In this document: one piece after another, positions 13,661 through 23,394 of the stretch
Numbering within the stretch: position 1 is the first letter of the stretch
Layout of the letters: the number at the start of each line of letters is the position of its first letter
From: Massilia rubra
GTDB taxonomy: Bacteria > Pseudomonadota > Gammaproteobacteria > Burkholderiales > Burkholderiaceae_D
Length of the DNA: 64,000 nt
Assembly: GCF_011682065.1 (NCBI RefSeq)
Contig: NZ_VUYU01000002.1
Location: 124,001 to 188,000, forward strand
Reading direction: 5' to 3'
Notes under the pieces: generated by a model
Told to the model about the DNA's origin: nothing
The model's database searches: none
Seen by the model: only the letters and a program-made list of their open reading frames with translations
Translations under genes and position numbers: made by a program

Positions 13661-14743
13661 TTAAAATTTCATCGCACGGTCGTAACCGGTCATTTCAAGG
13701 TAGCCATGGCCGGCTTGCGCGCCGTCGCGCTTGATCGTCACCGCGCCTTCCCAGTACACGGCGCCGGTCGAGCGCCGCGAATCGAGTTCCTGGTCCGGCT
13801 GCAGGGGGGTGATCTGCCATTGCGTGGCGCCGGTGGTGATTGTCGTCGCCACCGGGTAGACGGCCTTCGTGCGCGGCGACGTCCAGTGGACCTGCGGCGT
13901 AAATACCACGTCGTCGGGGGCGTATTGGGTCACTTTGCCGGCCGCATCGCGCAGCGTCGCGTGCGCCCATAGTTTACCACCTTGTTTGCCGCGGATCTGG
14001 AAAGCCATCAGCGCCGAGCCGTCATCGAGGTTGGCGCCGACCCAGTTCCAGCCCTGGGTATCGGGCGGCAGCGCTTCGGTCGACCATTCGTGATCGAGCC
14101 AGGCGCGCCCTTCGACCGTGCGCGCGGCCCCGTTGCCGGCGGCGGCGCTGCCGCTTACCTTCAGTTGCGGCTCGCTGTAGTAGTAGCTCGCATGCCGGCC
14201 TTGCGCGCTTTTGCGCGAGTAGCCGTTTTCGCCTTGCGGCAGGACCGGCTGGGTCGGCGCCAAGGTCAGGTTCAGGTTCAGCTTCGGCGAGACGATGGTG
14301 ACCTGGTAGGCGCCGTCGGCCCCGCGCACCATGCGCCAGTCGTCCAGTTTGAGGTCGGTGGTGCCGGTTTTGGCGTATGCCAGGCCGAAGCCTTCGCGTA
14401 CGGTGCGCTGGTCGTGCGCCAGCTTGCCGAGCGCCGGGTCGGACAGCGCGGCGTGCCCGATTACCAGTTGCCTGGGCGCGAACGCGCTCGGATTGGCGCG
14501 GTCATGCCCGGTGGCGCGCCTGAAGAAGGTGACCTGGAAGCCGAGCGGCTTGCCGTCGGCGGTCGTGAGCCAGCCCGTGACGTACCACCATTCGGTGAGG
14601 TAGTCTGGATGGGCGCCGTAGTCCGCCGGGAACGACAGTGCTTTGCCGGGCGCGACCGTGCCGAACACCGGCGGCGCCGCGTGCCCGGCCTGCGCCGCCG
14701 CCAGCAGCAGCGCAAGAATGAATCTGAATCCGAATCGTTTCAC
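13661..14743 (-). CDS. AttH-like secreted lipocalin-family protein
   Basis: 360 residues with a signal peptide (KRFGFRFILALLLAAAQAGHA). The rest matches the AttH / carotenoid 1,2-hydratase-like family (COG5621 type), with the N-terminal DYGAHPDYLTEWWYVTGWL and the RAWLDHEWS and GWNWVGANLDDG motifs. AttH proteins accompany FtsX-type ABC transporters (AttEFGH) in the cell envelope, and their biochemical role is not established. The GTG start (14743) is preceded by AGGGAGG and overlaps the permease stop in a GTGA arrangement, so the two are coupled. Confidence 0.88.
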   Translation of the reverse strand: MKRFGFRFILALLLAAAQAGHAAPPVFGTVAPGKALSFPADYGAHPDYLTEWWYVTGWLTTADGKPLGFQVTFFRRATGHDRANPSAFAPRQLVIGHAALSDPALGKLAHDQRTVREGFGLAYAKTGTTDLKLDDWRMVRGADGAYQVTIVSPKLNLNLTLAPTQPVLPQGENGYSRKSAQGRHASYYYSEPQLKVSGSAAAGNGAARTVEGRAWLDHEWSTEALPPDTQGWNWVGANLDDGSALMAFQIRGKQGGKLWAHATLRDAAGKVTQYAPDDVVFTPQVHWTSPRTKAVYPVATTITTGATQWQITPLQPDQELDSRRSTGAVYWEGAVTIKRDGAQAGHGYLEMTGYDRAMKF

Positions 14744-17280
14744 CAGTCCTCCCTGACTGCTCGAATAGGTCCGCCCGAGAGCGCATAGCGCCCCGACACC
14801 AGCGCTGTGACCACCGACGCGATCAACAGCACGGCGGCCACGCCGGCCACCAGCGGCCAGGGCACGTGCAGCTGCATCGACCAGTGGAACGACTGCGGGT
14901 TGACCACGTAGACCAGGATGGTGCTGATGATGAGGCCGAGGACGAAGCCGCAGGCCACGCCGAGCGCGGTCAGGGCGCCGCCTTCGAGCGCGAGGATGCG
15001 CAGGATCTGCCCGCGCGTCACGCCCACGTGGCGCAGCATGCCGAATTCCTTGGCGCGCGCCAGGGTCTGGGCCGAGAAGGTCGCCGCCACCCCGGCCAGG
15101 CCGATGGCGATGGCGATCGCTTCGAGCACGTAGGTGACGGCGAAGCTGCGGTCGAAAATGGTCATGCTGAGCGCACGGATGTCGCCCGGTTTGGCGAAAA
15201 ACAGCGTGCGGCCGAAGGGCAGGGCGCGTATCTGCTGTTCCATCTGGTCGGCCGTGACGCCCTGCCTGGCCCACATGGCGGAGTCGTTTACTTGCGTGTC
15301 GCCGGTGAGGCGCCGGTAGTCCGGCAGGCGCATTTGCACCGAGCCGGCTTGGGTTGCGTAGTCGCGCCACACGCCGGCAACAAAAAAATCGCGCAGCTGG
15401 CCGCCGAGCGGCATGCGTAGCGTGCCCCCGGCGCGCACGCCATACAGGTCGACCATCGCTTCCGACACCCAGACCGGCGCCGCGCCGGCCGGCGCCGGTA
15501 CGGTTGCGCCGCGCAGCAGGAGCATGCGGCCAGGGTCGGCCGCGTCGATGTTGCGCGCCATGAGCAGCACGTCGGGCCGCGCCGGGTCGAGCGAGATCTG
15601 GCGCGAACGCATAAAATCGACCCGCGCCGCGCCCGGCAGGGCGGCCAGCGCGGCCTGCTGCGGGGGGCCGAGCCCGCCGGCGCTGCCGCCGCTGGCGATG
15701 CGCACATACAGGTCGGCCGGCAGCAGTTGCACCAGCCAGTCGTCGAGCGAGACGCGAAAGCTCGATACCATGATCGCCATCGCCACCATCAGGCTGAAAC
15801 TCGACAGCACGCCGCCCAGCGCAATGGCGGCCTGGCCGGAGGCGTTGGCCAGGCGCGCCATGGTCAGCGCGAGCACCGGATGGCGCGTGTTGCGGCGCAT
15901 CGCCACGCGGTTGACCAGTCCGAACAGCGAGGCGGCCAGGCGCGGCATCAGGCCGATCCCGCCGATCAGCAGCAGGCCGATGGCGACGTAGCCGAACAGC
16001 GGCAGTTCGAATACCGGCGGCGCGAACGCCAGCGCGCATGCCGCAACGATGCACAGCGCCGATGGCCAGACGCGCGCAAGGCGCGCCAGCGCGACTTCGT
16101 CGGCGCCGGACTTGAGCGCCACGGCCAGCACCGCGCGCGAGGCTTCCCAGGCGGGCGCCAGGCAGCCAAGCAAGGCTACGCCCAGTCCCAGGGTGAAGAA
16201 GACCACGGCCGCCACCGGCGTGAAGTGGACCGCCGGGCGCGCGCCGGCAAAGTAGCCGGCCCCCAGGTCGCCGCCGAAGAAATGCAGTGCGGCCGCCGCC
16301 AGCGCGTAGCCGGCGCCGATGCCGAGCAGGGCGCCGAGCACGCCCAGGCTGGCGCCTTCGAGCATTACCTGGCGCAGCAGCTGGCCGCGTTCGACGCCGA
16401 GCACGCGCAGCAGCGCGAACTGGCTGCGGCGCCGGATCACCGACAGCGCCTGGGTGGAAAACACCAGGAAGGCGCCGGTAAACAAGGCCACCAGCGCCAG
16501 CACCGTGAGGTTGACGCGGTAGGCCCGGCTCATGCCCTGGTTGCGGCTTTCGGCGTCTTCGTCATTCGGCTGGCCGACGTTGAAGCGCCCCGGAAAATCG
16601 CGTTCGAGTTCCTGCGCCAGTTCGCGCGCAAAGCCGGCGCGGTCGACGCCATCGCGCAGGCGCAGGTCGATCCGGGTGAGCGTGCCGATTTTGTCGAAGC
16701 GCCATTGGGCCGCGCCGATGTCCATCACGCCGATGCGCTGACCGGGGCGCGCTTGTTGCAGGCCGCCGGCCACGCGCAGGGAAAAGTCGCGCGTGCCCGA
16801 GCGCAGTTGCACGGCGCCGCCGCGCTGCGTCTTGAGCCAGCTCATGGCCGCCGGCGACAGGAACACGGCGTCGTCGGCCATCATGTCGAGCATATTTTCG
16901 CCGTCGGTGGCGGCCAACAGGCCGGGCGAGACAAAACCGGCGCGAAAGGCGTCCAGGCCGATGATTTTCAGGTTGCCCTGCTCGCCCGGCACGCCGGCGT
17001 TGAGGGACAGCACCGGGGAGGCCACCGCCACCGAGCGGTGCTGGGCCAGGCGCGGGTAAATCGCTTCGTCGAAGCCGGTGTCGCGCGCCGCGACCTGGAT
17101 GTCGGCCTGGCCCGACAGGCTCTTGACCGCCGCCGAAAATTCATTGAAGGCGGAGGCGTTGATCAGGTGGATGGCAAAGCCCATCGCCACGCCGACCGCG
17201 ATTGCGGCCACCGCGAGCAGAGCGCGCACCGGGTGGGCGCGCCATTCGCCGAACAGGAGCCAGCGTGACAGTGTCTTCAT
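14740..17280 (-). CDS. FtsX/MacB-type ABC transporter permease (AttF/G-like)
   Basis: 846-residue inner-membrane permease with the duplicated FtsX layout: an N-terminal TM helix (about 20-40), a large periplasmic domain, three TM helices near 265-390, two TM helices in the middle (about 420-460), a second periplasmic domain, and three C-terminal TM helices near 715-830. Such proteins pair with a LolD/MacB-type ATPase and move lipoproteins, lipids or peptides. The AttH-like gene follows with a 4-base overlap and the DUF4124 gene precedes it with another 4-base overlap. No stand-alone ATPase gene is adjacent, which is unusual for this operon type. Confidence 0.9.
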   Translation of the reverse strand: MKTLSRWLLFGEWRAHPVRALLAVAAIAVGVAMGFAIHLINASAFNEFSAAVKSLSGQADIQVAARDTGFDEAIYPRLAQHRSVAVASPVLSLNAGVPGEQGNLKIIGLDAFRAGFVSPGLLAATDGENMLDMMADDAVFLSPAAMSWLKTQRGGAVQLRSGTRDFSLRVAGGLQQARPGQRIGVMDIGAAQWRFDKIGTLTRIDLRLRDGVDRAGFARELAQELERDFPGRFNVGQPNDEDAESRNQGMSRAYRVNLTVLALVALFTGAFLVFSTQALSVIRRRSQFALLRVLGVERGQLLRQVMLEGASLGVLGALLGIGAGYALAAAALHFFGGDLGAGYFAGARPAVHFTPVAAVVFFTLGLGVALLGCLAPAWEASRAVLAVALKSGADEVALARLARVWPSALCIVAACALAFAPPVFELPLFGYVAIGLLLIGGIGLMPRLAASLFGLVNRVAMRRNTRHPVLALTMARLANASGQAAIALGGVLSSFSLMVAMAIMVSSFRVSLDDWLVQLLPADLYVRIASGGSAGGLGPPQQAALAALPGAARVDFMRSRQISLDPARPDVLLMARNIDAADPGRMLLLRGATVPAPAGAAPVWVSEAMVDLYGVRAGGTLRMPLGGQLRDFFVAGVWRDYATQAGSVQMRLPDYRRLTGDTQVNDSAMWARQGVTADQMEQQIRALPFGRTLFFAKPGDIRALSMTIFDRSFAVTYVLEAIAIAIGLAGVAATFSAQTLARAKEFGMLRHVGVTRGQILRILALEGGALTALGVACGFVLGLIISTILVYVVNPQSFHWSMQLHVPWPLVAGVAAVLLIASVVTALVSGRYALSGGPIRAVREDW

Positions 17281-17732
17281 CGGCTGCACGCCGCTTCCAC
17301 CGCCCGCGCCATGACCTCGGCGTCGAGGTCGCGTTCGATCTTGCCTTGTCCGCCGACCTTGGCCGCTTCGGCGGCCAGGCGCTTTTGGTCTTTTTTCTGT
17401 CGTTGCTGCATGCGGGCGCACTCCGCCTGGCGCCCGGCGGAGACGCGGTTGATGTGGGCGGCGTCGTGCGCGGCCTGGGTCTGCCTGGCCGTGCTGGCGG
17501 TGCGCTCTTTGTCCCGCGCCGCCAGCACGGCCTTTTGCCGCTCCAGGGTGCTGGCGGCATCGGCCTGGGCGCCCGTCGCTGGCGGCGTGGTTTCGAGCTC
17601 GGTGGCGCGGCCGGCGGTGCAGGGCGCGCTGCTGTAGGTGATCTTGCCGCCGACGCTGCATTTGTAGATGCTGTCGGCATGGGCAGCGCCGCACAAGGCC
17701 AGCAGGCCCAGGATGGTCAGGTGTCGTAACAT
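17277..17732 (-). CDS. Secreted DUF4124-domain protein
   Basis: 151 residues with a clear signal peptide (LTILGLLALCGAAHA). A short DUF4124 module follows (IYKCSVGGKITYSSAPC) and then a long charged helix rich in Gln, Lys, Arg and Ala (about 60-150), probably a coiled coil. The family is periplasmic and of unknown function. Its stop overlaps the start of the FtsX-type permease by 4 bases, so it is translated with that transporter. The start is taken at ATG 17732 with GGAG 8 bases upstream. Confidence 0.8.
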   Translation of the reverse strand: MLRHLTILGLLALCGAAHADSIYKCSVGGKITYSSAPCTAGRATELETTPPATGAQADAASTLERQKAVLAARDKERTASTARQTQAAHDAAHINRVSAGRQAECARMQQRQKKDQKRLAAEAAKVGGQGKIERDLDAEVMARAVEAACSR

Positions 17733-17746
17733 GATGGGGCTCCGGG

Positions 17747-19189
17747 TCAAAGGATTTTTCCTGGATTCATAATGCCGAGCGGGTCCAGCGCCGCTTTGAC
17801 GGCACGCATCATGTTCAGTTCAACCTCCGGTTTATATCGCTTGAGCTCGTCTCGTTTGAGGGCGCCGATGCCGTGCTCGGCCGAAATCGAGCCGGCATGC
17901 GCGGCCACGCTGTCGTGGACGATGCGGTTGATGGCTTCCTGGTTGACCAAAAAATCCTCGTGCGCGGCGCCCGGCGGCGGCGCCACGTTGTAGTGCAGGT
18001 TGCCGTCGCCCACGTGGCCGAAACAGACCAGCTGGCAGCCGGGGTAGGCCGCCAGCACCAGGGCGTCGGTGCTGTCGATGAAGTCGGCGATGCGCGAGAC
18101 CGGCAGGGCAATATCGTGCTTGATGTTCTTGCCGGCCGCCGCTTGCGCCAGCGGAATGTGTTCGCGCAATTGCCACAGGGCCAGCGACTGGCCGACCGAG
18201 GTGGCCACGACGGCGTCGTCGGCAATATCCTGGGCAATCGCGTCGGCGATGGTTTGTTCGAGCAAGCCGACCGCGTGCTGTTCCGATTCGCTGCTCGACA
18301 GTTCCAGCAGCACGTACTGGGGATGGCGCGTCACGAAGGGCTGCGCCAGGCTGGGAAAATGCGTGCCCACCAGGCGCAGGCAAAAGTCGGACATCAGCTC
18401 GAAGCCGGTCAGGCTGGCGCCGCAGCGGTCCTGGGCCAGGCGCAGCAGGTCGAGCGCCTGGCGTGGCGCGGCGATGGCCACCAGCGCCGTGATCGATGCC
18501 TTTGGCTGCGGAAACAGGCGCAGGACCGCGCCGGTGATCACGCCAAGCGTGCCTTCGGCGCCGATGAACAGGTCGCGCAGGTCGTAGCCGGTGTTGTCCT
18601 TGCGCAGGGCGCGCAGGCCGTTCCAGAGTTCGCCCTGGGGCGTGACCACTTCCAGCCCCAGGCAGAGCTCGCGTGTGTTGCCGTAACGCAGCACGGCGGT
18701 GCCGCCGGCATTGGTCGACAGGTTGCCGCCGATGCTGCAACTGCCTTCGGCCGCGAGCGACAGGGGAAACAGGCAACCCTCGGCGGCGGCCGCTTCCTGG
18801 ATCGTTTGCAAGATGCAGCCGGCGTCGACCGTAATGGTGCGGTTGAGCGCGTCGAGCGCGCGCACCCGGTTCAGGCGCGCCAGCGACAGCACCACGGCGC
18901 TGCCGCTCGCGTCCGGCACGCTGCCGAGCACCAGGCCGGTCTTGCCGCCCTGGGGCACCAGCGGCACGCGGTGCGCGGCGCAGGCTCGCACCAGTTGCGC
19001 CACCTGCTCCGGGTCGGCCGGGCGCAGCACCGCCAGCGCGCGCCCGGTGAAGCGTCCGCGCCAGTCGGTGAGAAAGGGCGCCATGTCGGCCTCGCCGGTG
19101 AGCACGTGGGCCGCGCCGGCGATGGCGCGGCAGCGCTCGAGGAAGCCGGCGCCGGGGGCGGCTCCAGGCAATGCGTTCGGCTCGCTCAC
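17747..19189 (-). CDS. FAD-linked 2-hydroxyacid oxidase/dehydrogenase (GlcD / D-2-hydroxyglutarate dehydrogenase type)
   Basis: 480 residues of the VAO-type FAD family. The N-terminal PCMH FAD-binding domain shows VPQGGKTGLVLG, SIGGNLSTNAGG and DNTGYDLRDLFIGAEGTLGV. The C-terminal cap ends with CFGHVGDGNLHYN and EHGIGALKRDEL, which carry the metal-coordinating and catalytic His residues. Enzymes of this type oxidise D-lactate, glycolate or D-2-hydroxyglutarate and pass electrons to quinone or cytochromes; the substrate here cannot be chosen. The gene overlaps the upstream DUF2069 gene by 4 bases. Confidence 0.92.
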   Translation of the reverse strand: MSEPNALPGAAPGAGFLERCRAIAGAAHVLTGEADMAPFLTDWRGRFTGRALAVLRPADPEQVAQLVRACAAHRVPLVPQGGKTGLVLGSVPDASGSAVVLSLARLNRVRALDALNRTITVDAGCILQTIQEAAAAEGCLFPLSLAAEGSCSIGGNLSTNAGGTAVLRYGNTRELCLGLEVVTPQGELWNGLRALRKDNTGYDLRDLFIGAEGTLGVITGAVLRLFPQPKASITALVAIAAPRQALDLLRLAQDRCGASLTGFELMSDFCLRLVGTHFPSLAQPFVTRHPQYVLLELSSSESEQHAVGLLEQTIADAIAQDIADDAVVATSVGQSLALWQLREHIPLAQAAAGKNIKHDIALPVSRIADFIDSTDALVLAAYPGCQLVCFGHVGDGNLHYNVAPPPGAAHEDFLVNQEAINRIVHDSVAAHAGSISAEHGIGALKRDELKRYKPEVELNMMRAVKAALDPLGIMNPGKIL

Positions 19190-19590
19190 TTGGTCGACTT
19201 GGTGGAGTTGACTTTCTCCAGCAATTCCTTGGCCATTTTCTTCGCGGCTTTTTTATACGGGCGCAGGTACAGCAGCGCGCAGGCGAAATAGATGAAGACG
19301 AGCGCGATTTCGCCCATCGCCATGAAGCGCGACACTTCCAGCTTGTCGCTCCAGGCGCGCACCACGCCTTCGGTGAAGTAGAGCAAGATCACCATCGACG
19401 ACCATTGCAGGGTATAAATGTCGCGCTTGATTACCCCGCCCAGGGGGATCAGCAGGGGCAAGACCTTGAGCGAGAGGATCCAGCTGCCGGGGCGCAATGG
19501 CGCGACCACGGTTTCCCAGGCCAGCAGCCAGGCGATCAGGATCACCAGGCTGGCGATGGCGCCGATGTGAAAGTACTTTGGTGGCTGCAT
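19186..19590 (-). CDS. DUF2069 inner-membrane protein
   Basis: 134 residues with four predicted TM helices (about 8-27, 37-52, 64-80, 90-110) and a Lys-rich cytoplasmic tail. WSSMVILLYFTEGVVRAWSD is the hallmark segment of the DUF2069 family, common in beta- and gammaproteobacteria and often found beside wrbA. Its function is unknown. It starts directly after the wrbA stop codon and overlaps the following oxidase gene, so it belongs to the same operon. Confidence 0.87.
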   Translation of the reverse strand: MQPPKYFHIGAIASLVILIAWLLAWETVVAPLRPGSWILSLKVLPLLIPLGGVIKRDIYTLQWSSMVILLYFTEGVVRAWSDKLEVSRFMAMGEIALVFIYFACALLYLRPYKKAAKKMAKELLEKVNSTKSTK

Positions 19591-20268
<678 letters not shown>

Positions 20269-20288
20269 TCACGCGTTTATCGAGATAC

Positions 20289-21689
20289 ATGCTTTCAAAA
20301 ACAGTCCATTCGATTTCCCGGTCCACCAGCGAAATGATCAATACCAGCGTCGACATGGTACGCGGCCTGACCTGGAGCGAAGTGCGCGACCTGCTGCGCT
20401 TCGCCCGGCGCCGCCTGAACGAAGAGAAATTGCCGCAGGTGGCAGGCAGCCTCACGTTCACCAGCACCCTCGCGCTGGTGCCGCTGTTGACCATCGTGCT
20501 GGCCATTTTCACGACCTTTCCGGTATTTAGCAATTTTCGGGTTGCATTGGAAGCGTATTTTGTCCAGACCCTGATGCCCAAGGCCATCGCCAACACCATC
20601 ACCGGCAACCTGACCCAGTTCGCCAGCAAGGCCAAGAGCCTGTCGGCGGTCGGCGCGGTCGCGCTGGTGTTCACCTCGGCGGCGATGATGAACATGATTG
20701 AGCGCGCCTTCAATCAGATCTGGCGCGTGCGCGAAGTACGCCCGATCGCCCAGCGCGTCACCATTTACTGGGCGCTGGTCACGCTCGGGCCGCTGCTGTT
20801 CGGCTTGTCGCTGACGGCCACTTCGCAACTGTTCAGGGCCACCAGCGCGCTGACCGACGCTTCGCCGTTCTTCAGTGCCCTGTTTTACACGGTCGCCTCG
20901 GTCGGGCTGACCACCGGCGCCTACACGCTGTTATATATGACGGTGCCGAACCGCTTCGTCGACTGGCGCGACGCCGTCTGGGGCGGCCTGGTGGCGGCGG
21001 TCGCCTTCGAGGTCGCCAAGCGCCTGTTCGCCATGTTCGTCAGCCAGTTTCCGACCTACGCGATCATTTACGGGGCGCTGGCGGCGCTGCCGCTGTTTTT
21101 GCTCTGGATTTACCTGTCGTGGATGATTACCCTGGTCGGCGCGATCATCACGGCGGCGCTGCCGGTCGTCAAGTACGAACGCTGGTGGTACGAGCCGGCG
21201 CCGGGCGGGGAGTTCGTCGACGCCATGGCGATCTTGAAAGTCCTGTACGGACGCGCCCAGTTGAGCGACACGGCGCTGGTGTCGAGCGCGGCGATTCGCG
21301 CCCACACCCGCATCGGCTACGATGAAATGACCACCTTGCTCGAACAGATGCTGGCCGTGGGCTGGGTCGGCCGGGTGCAGGCCGACGTGACCACGCGTTC
21401 GCGCTGGGGCAAGCGCGCCATCGAGAGCGCCGAGAACTGGGTGTTGCTGGTCAATGTGGACAAGCTCAAACTGTCGGACGTGTACCGCCTGTTCGTGTTC
21501 GGGCGCACCGCGATCGACGCGGCCGTGGCCATCGATGTCGATAAAGAATACGAGCTCGACAAGAACTCACCGCTGACGCTCGACGGCAGCGCGCTGGCGC
21601 GCCAGGTCGAGTTGGCGGTCGAGGAAGGCTTGAACCAGACCCTGGCGCAGCATTTTGCGGCACCACGCTTGCCGGCGGCGCGCGCGTGA
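20289..21689 (+). CDS. YihY/BrkB family inner-membrane protein
   Basis: 466 residues. The first ~300 form the YihY/virulence factor BrkB domain with six TM helices (segments near 55-75, 115-135, 165-185, 205-225, 238-258, 275-295) and the family motif QVAGSLTFTSTLALVPLLT. The rest is a soluble cytoplasmic domain, beginning with a winged-helix-like region and ending in an acidic/Ala tail. The family was once annotated as RNase BN by mistake; its true role is unknown. Other starts (16 or 23 codons later) are possible because no strong Shine-Dalgarno precedes ATG 20289. Confidence 0.9.
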   Translation: MLSKTVHSISRSTSEMINTSVDMVRGLTWSEVRDLLRFARRRLNEEKLPQVAGSLTFTSTLALVPLLTIVLAIFTTFPVFSNFRVALEAYFVQTLMPKAIANTITGNLTQFASKAKSLSAVGAVALVFTSAAMMNMIERAFNQIWRVREVRPIAQRVTIYWALVTLGPLLFGLSLTATSQLFRATSALTDASPFFSALFYTVASVGLTTGAYTLLYMTVPNRFVDWRDAVWGGLVAAVAFEVAKRLFAMFVSQFPTYAIIYGALAALPLFLLWIYLSWMITLVGAIITAALPVVKYERWWYEPAPGGEFVDAMAILKVLYGRAQLSDTALVSSAAIRAHTRIGYDEMTTLLEQMLAVGWVGRVQADVTTRSRWGKRAIESAENWVLLVNVDKLKLSDVYRLFVFGRTAIDAAVAIDVDKEYELDKNSPLTLDGSALARQVELAVEEGLNQTLAQHFAAPRLPAARA

Positions 21690-21709
21690 GCAGGTCCTGC
21701 TTGTTTTTT
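21688..21709 (+). terminator. Possible terminator after yihY
   Basis: AGCAG/CTGCT form a short stem with a 3-base loop, followed by TGTTTTTTG. The stem is only 5 bp, so this is a weak candidate. The rest of the 217-base gap shows no gene. Confidence 0.45.
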
Positions 21710-21906
21710 GCCGATAGTTAAGGGCCCGCATGATGTGCTGCCCGGAATTGGCGTAGGCAAGCGGCCGATCTTCGCGCCGTTCAGGGAACTTGTTGAGTAA
21801 CTGGGGCTCTAACAAGGAAGCTTGTGTTGATCATGCGCGCCGGAGTTAATGGCGACGTCGCGCGATAGTTAATCCTATACCGAAGTACATATTTCTGGAG
21901 TTCGCC

Positions 21907-22191
21907 GTGTCCGACCTCACTTCGTTGGCACTTGAACTTGATCGCGAAACCCAGCGCCGCCTCGATCGCTTGGCTGAAGTGCGCCAACTGTCGCCGCGCG
22001 CGATGATGAACGAAGCGATCGTGCAGTATCTTGAACGCGAGGAAAAGAGCGAAGTTTCGCGACAGAAATCCCTTGACGCATGGAATGAGTATCAGGCAAC
22101 CGGGTTGCACCTTACTGGTGATGAAGTCATAGCATGGCTTGAGACGTGGGGAGATGAAAACGAGCTTCCCGCACCGGAGTGCCACAAGTGA
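21907..22191 (+). CDS. Ribbon-helix-helix (CopG/ParD-like) antitoxin-type protein, orphan
   Basis: 94 residues. The N-terminal half is a ribbon-helix-helix DNA-binding domain (LALELDRETQRRLDRLAEVR, then a Ser-Pro-Arg turn and helix NEAIVQYLER). The C-terminal half (DAWNEYQATGLHLTGDEVIA, AWLETWGDENELPAPECHK) resembles the toxin-wrapping tail of antitoxins paired with RelE/ParE toxins. The start is GTG with GGAG at 21896-21899. A partner toxin normally starts at or just over this stop codon. Here the only frame that does so (from 22187) gives about 57 residues with no RelE/ParE features and runs into the convergent DUF962 gene. It looks like a toxin-less remnant, possibly a stand-alone regulator. 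Confidence 0.75.
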   Translation: MSDLTSLALELDRETQRRLDRLAEVRQLSPRAMMNEAIVQYLEREEKSEVSRQKSLDAWNEYQATGLHLTGDEVIAWLETWGDENELPAPECHK

Positions 22192-22258
22192 CAATGATTG
22201 CTGATGTCGTCAGGCGCACAAAACGGCTTCGCGTGCTAAAACGTGGGAAGATGCAGGC

Positions 22259-22564
22259 CTACCAGCTCAGCTTGCCCGTCAGCATCTGCCAGTACATCAC
22301 CCAATCGCCCATGAACGAATACAGCGGTCGCGAAAACGAGGCCGGCCGGTTCTTTTCATAGAAAAAGTGCCCGACCCACGCGCCACCGTAGCCCGAGACC
22401 AGCGCCGCCACGATCCACCAGGCATTCATGCTCACTACATACTGCGCCAGCGCCCCAAGCGCCGATGAGCTGCCGATAAAATGCGCCCGCCGGCACAGCA
22501 TGTTCGCATGCTGCGTCAGGTAGTAAGGATAAAACTCGGCGAAGCTGGCGTGGCGGGTCGACAT
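22259..22564 (-). CDS. DUF962 / Mpo1-like membrane protein
   Basis: 101 residues. The N-terminal FAEFYPYYLTQHANMLCRRAHF carries the YL-x-x-H-x-x-x-x-x-R-x-x-H pattern of the DUF962/Mpo1 family, followed by two hydrophobic segments (about 30-47 and 48-66) and GHFFYEKNRPASF. Yeast Mpo1 is a dioxygenase in phytosphingosine breakdown whose His residues bind iron; the bacterial members are uncharacterised. The gene lies 19 bases downstream of the alpha/beta hydrolase and probably shares its transcript. Confidence 0.87.
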   Translation of the reverse strand: MSTRHASFAEFYPYYLTQHANMLCRRAHFIGSSSALGALAQYVVSMNAWWIVAALVSGYGGAWVGHFFYEKNRPASFSRPLYSFMGDWVMYWQMLTGKLSW

Positions 22565-22583
22565 GCGGCTCTCCTGACGCCCG

Positions 22584-23393
22584 CTATGCCGGTTCGGTGG
22601 CGAACCCGAACAGCGCGTCCAGCACGGCGTCCGGCTGTTCGGCCATCAGCTGGTGCCCGGCATCGACCTGGACGATCTTGCCATGCTTGATGGCGGACGT
22701 CAGCACCTTGGTCGAACGCGGCGGCGTCATCATGTCCTTGCTGCCGAAAATGAACAGGGTGGGGCAGCTCACCGCTTCCGCCGCGACCTGGCCGTTGGCG
22801 TACGCATTGCAGGCGTAAAAATCGGTGTAGAACAGTTGGTCCGGATTGATGGCCGACATGCGCTGCATCAGCCGGCGCGCGCCGCCCATCGTGTAAAACC
22901 CCGGCCCAGGGCAGGAGGGTTTTTGCGCCATCGACGAGTGCGAGAAGATGTTGACCATGTCGATCGCGGCTTGCTCGTTGTTCTTGGCCGTATCGAGCAG
23001 CGCATCGGACACCTTCATCGGATAGGTGGTGCCCAGGAGCGCCAGGTGGGTCACCCTGCGCGGCGCCTGGAACGCCGCTTCGAGCGCGATCAGGGAGCCC
23101 ATGCTGTGGCCGGCCAGGATGGCGCGTTCGACACCGGCGGCGCCCAGCACCGCCAGCAGCCAGGCGGCCATCTCTTCAACGCTGTGCAGGGCCGCGCCCT
23201 TGCTGCGCCCGTGGCCGGGCAGGTCGACCGCCAGCACATTAAAACCGTGGTGCGCAAAATAGCGCGACTGCAAAGCCCACACCGAATGGTCGTTCTGGGC
23301 GCCGTGGATGAAGACGATGGTCGGATGAAGCGCGTTGAAGGCTTTGCCGCCGGTGTAGCAGTAGGCGTCGACGCCGGGCATGTTGTACATCAT
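22584..23393 (-). CDS. Alpha/beta hydrolase
   Basis: 269 residues with a complete alpha/beta-hydrolase pattern: oxyanion segment FIHGAQNDHSVW, DLPGHGRSKG, nucleophile elbow GHSMGS (Ser), acid in FGSKDMMTPP and His in DAGHQLMAEQP. It is cytosolic, with no signal peptide. The substrate is unknown. The gene starts directly after the metY stop codon, so co-expression is expected; esterase or thioesterase activity linked to homoserine-ester metabolism is conceivable but unproven. Confidence 0.9.
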   Translation of the reverse strand: MMYNMPGVDAYCYTGGKAFNALHPTIVFIHGAQNDHSVWALQSRYFAHHGFNVLAVDLPGHGRSKGAALHSVEEMAAWLLAVLGAAGVERAILAGHSMGSLIALEAAFQAPRRVTHLALLGTTYPMKVSDALLDTAKNNEQAAIDMVNIFSHSSMAQKPSCPGPGFYTMGGARRLMQRMSAINPDQLFYTDFYACNAYANGQVAAEAVSCPTLFIFGSKDMMTPPRSTKVLTSAIKHGKIVQVDAGHQLMAEQPDAVLDALFGFATEPA

Positions 23394-23394
23394 G

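Noticed and set aside
13661-16054. 797-residue continuous frame including the AttH-like protein and upstream sequence
   Set aside because: The upstream part is a shadow of the permease gene. The GTG at 14743 with AGGGAGG gives a proper signal peptide.
22187-22361. Toxin gene downstream of the RHH antitoxin
   Set aside because: The frame is short, lacks RelE/ParE motifs, and its 3' half is antisense to the DUF962 gene.
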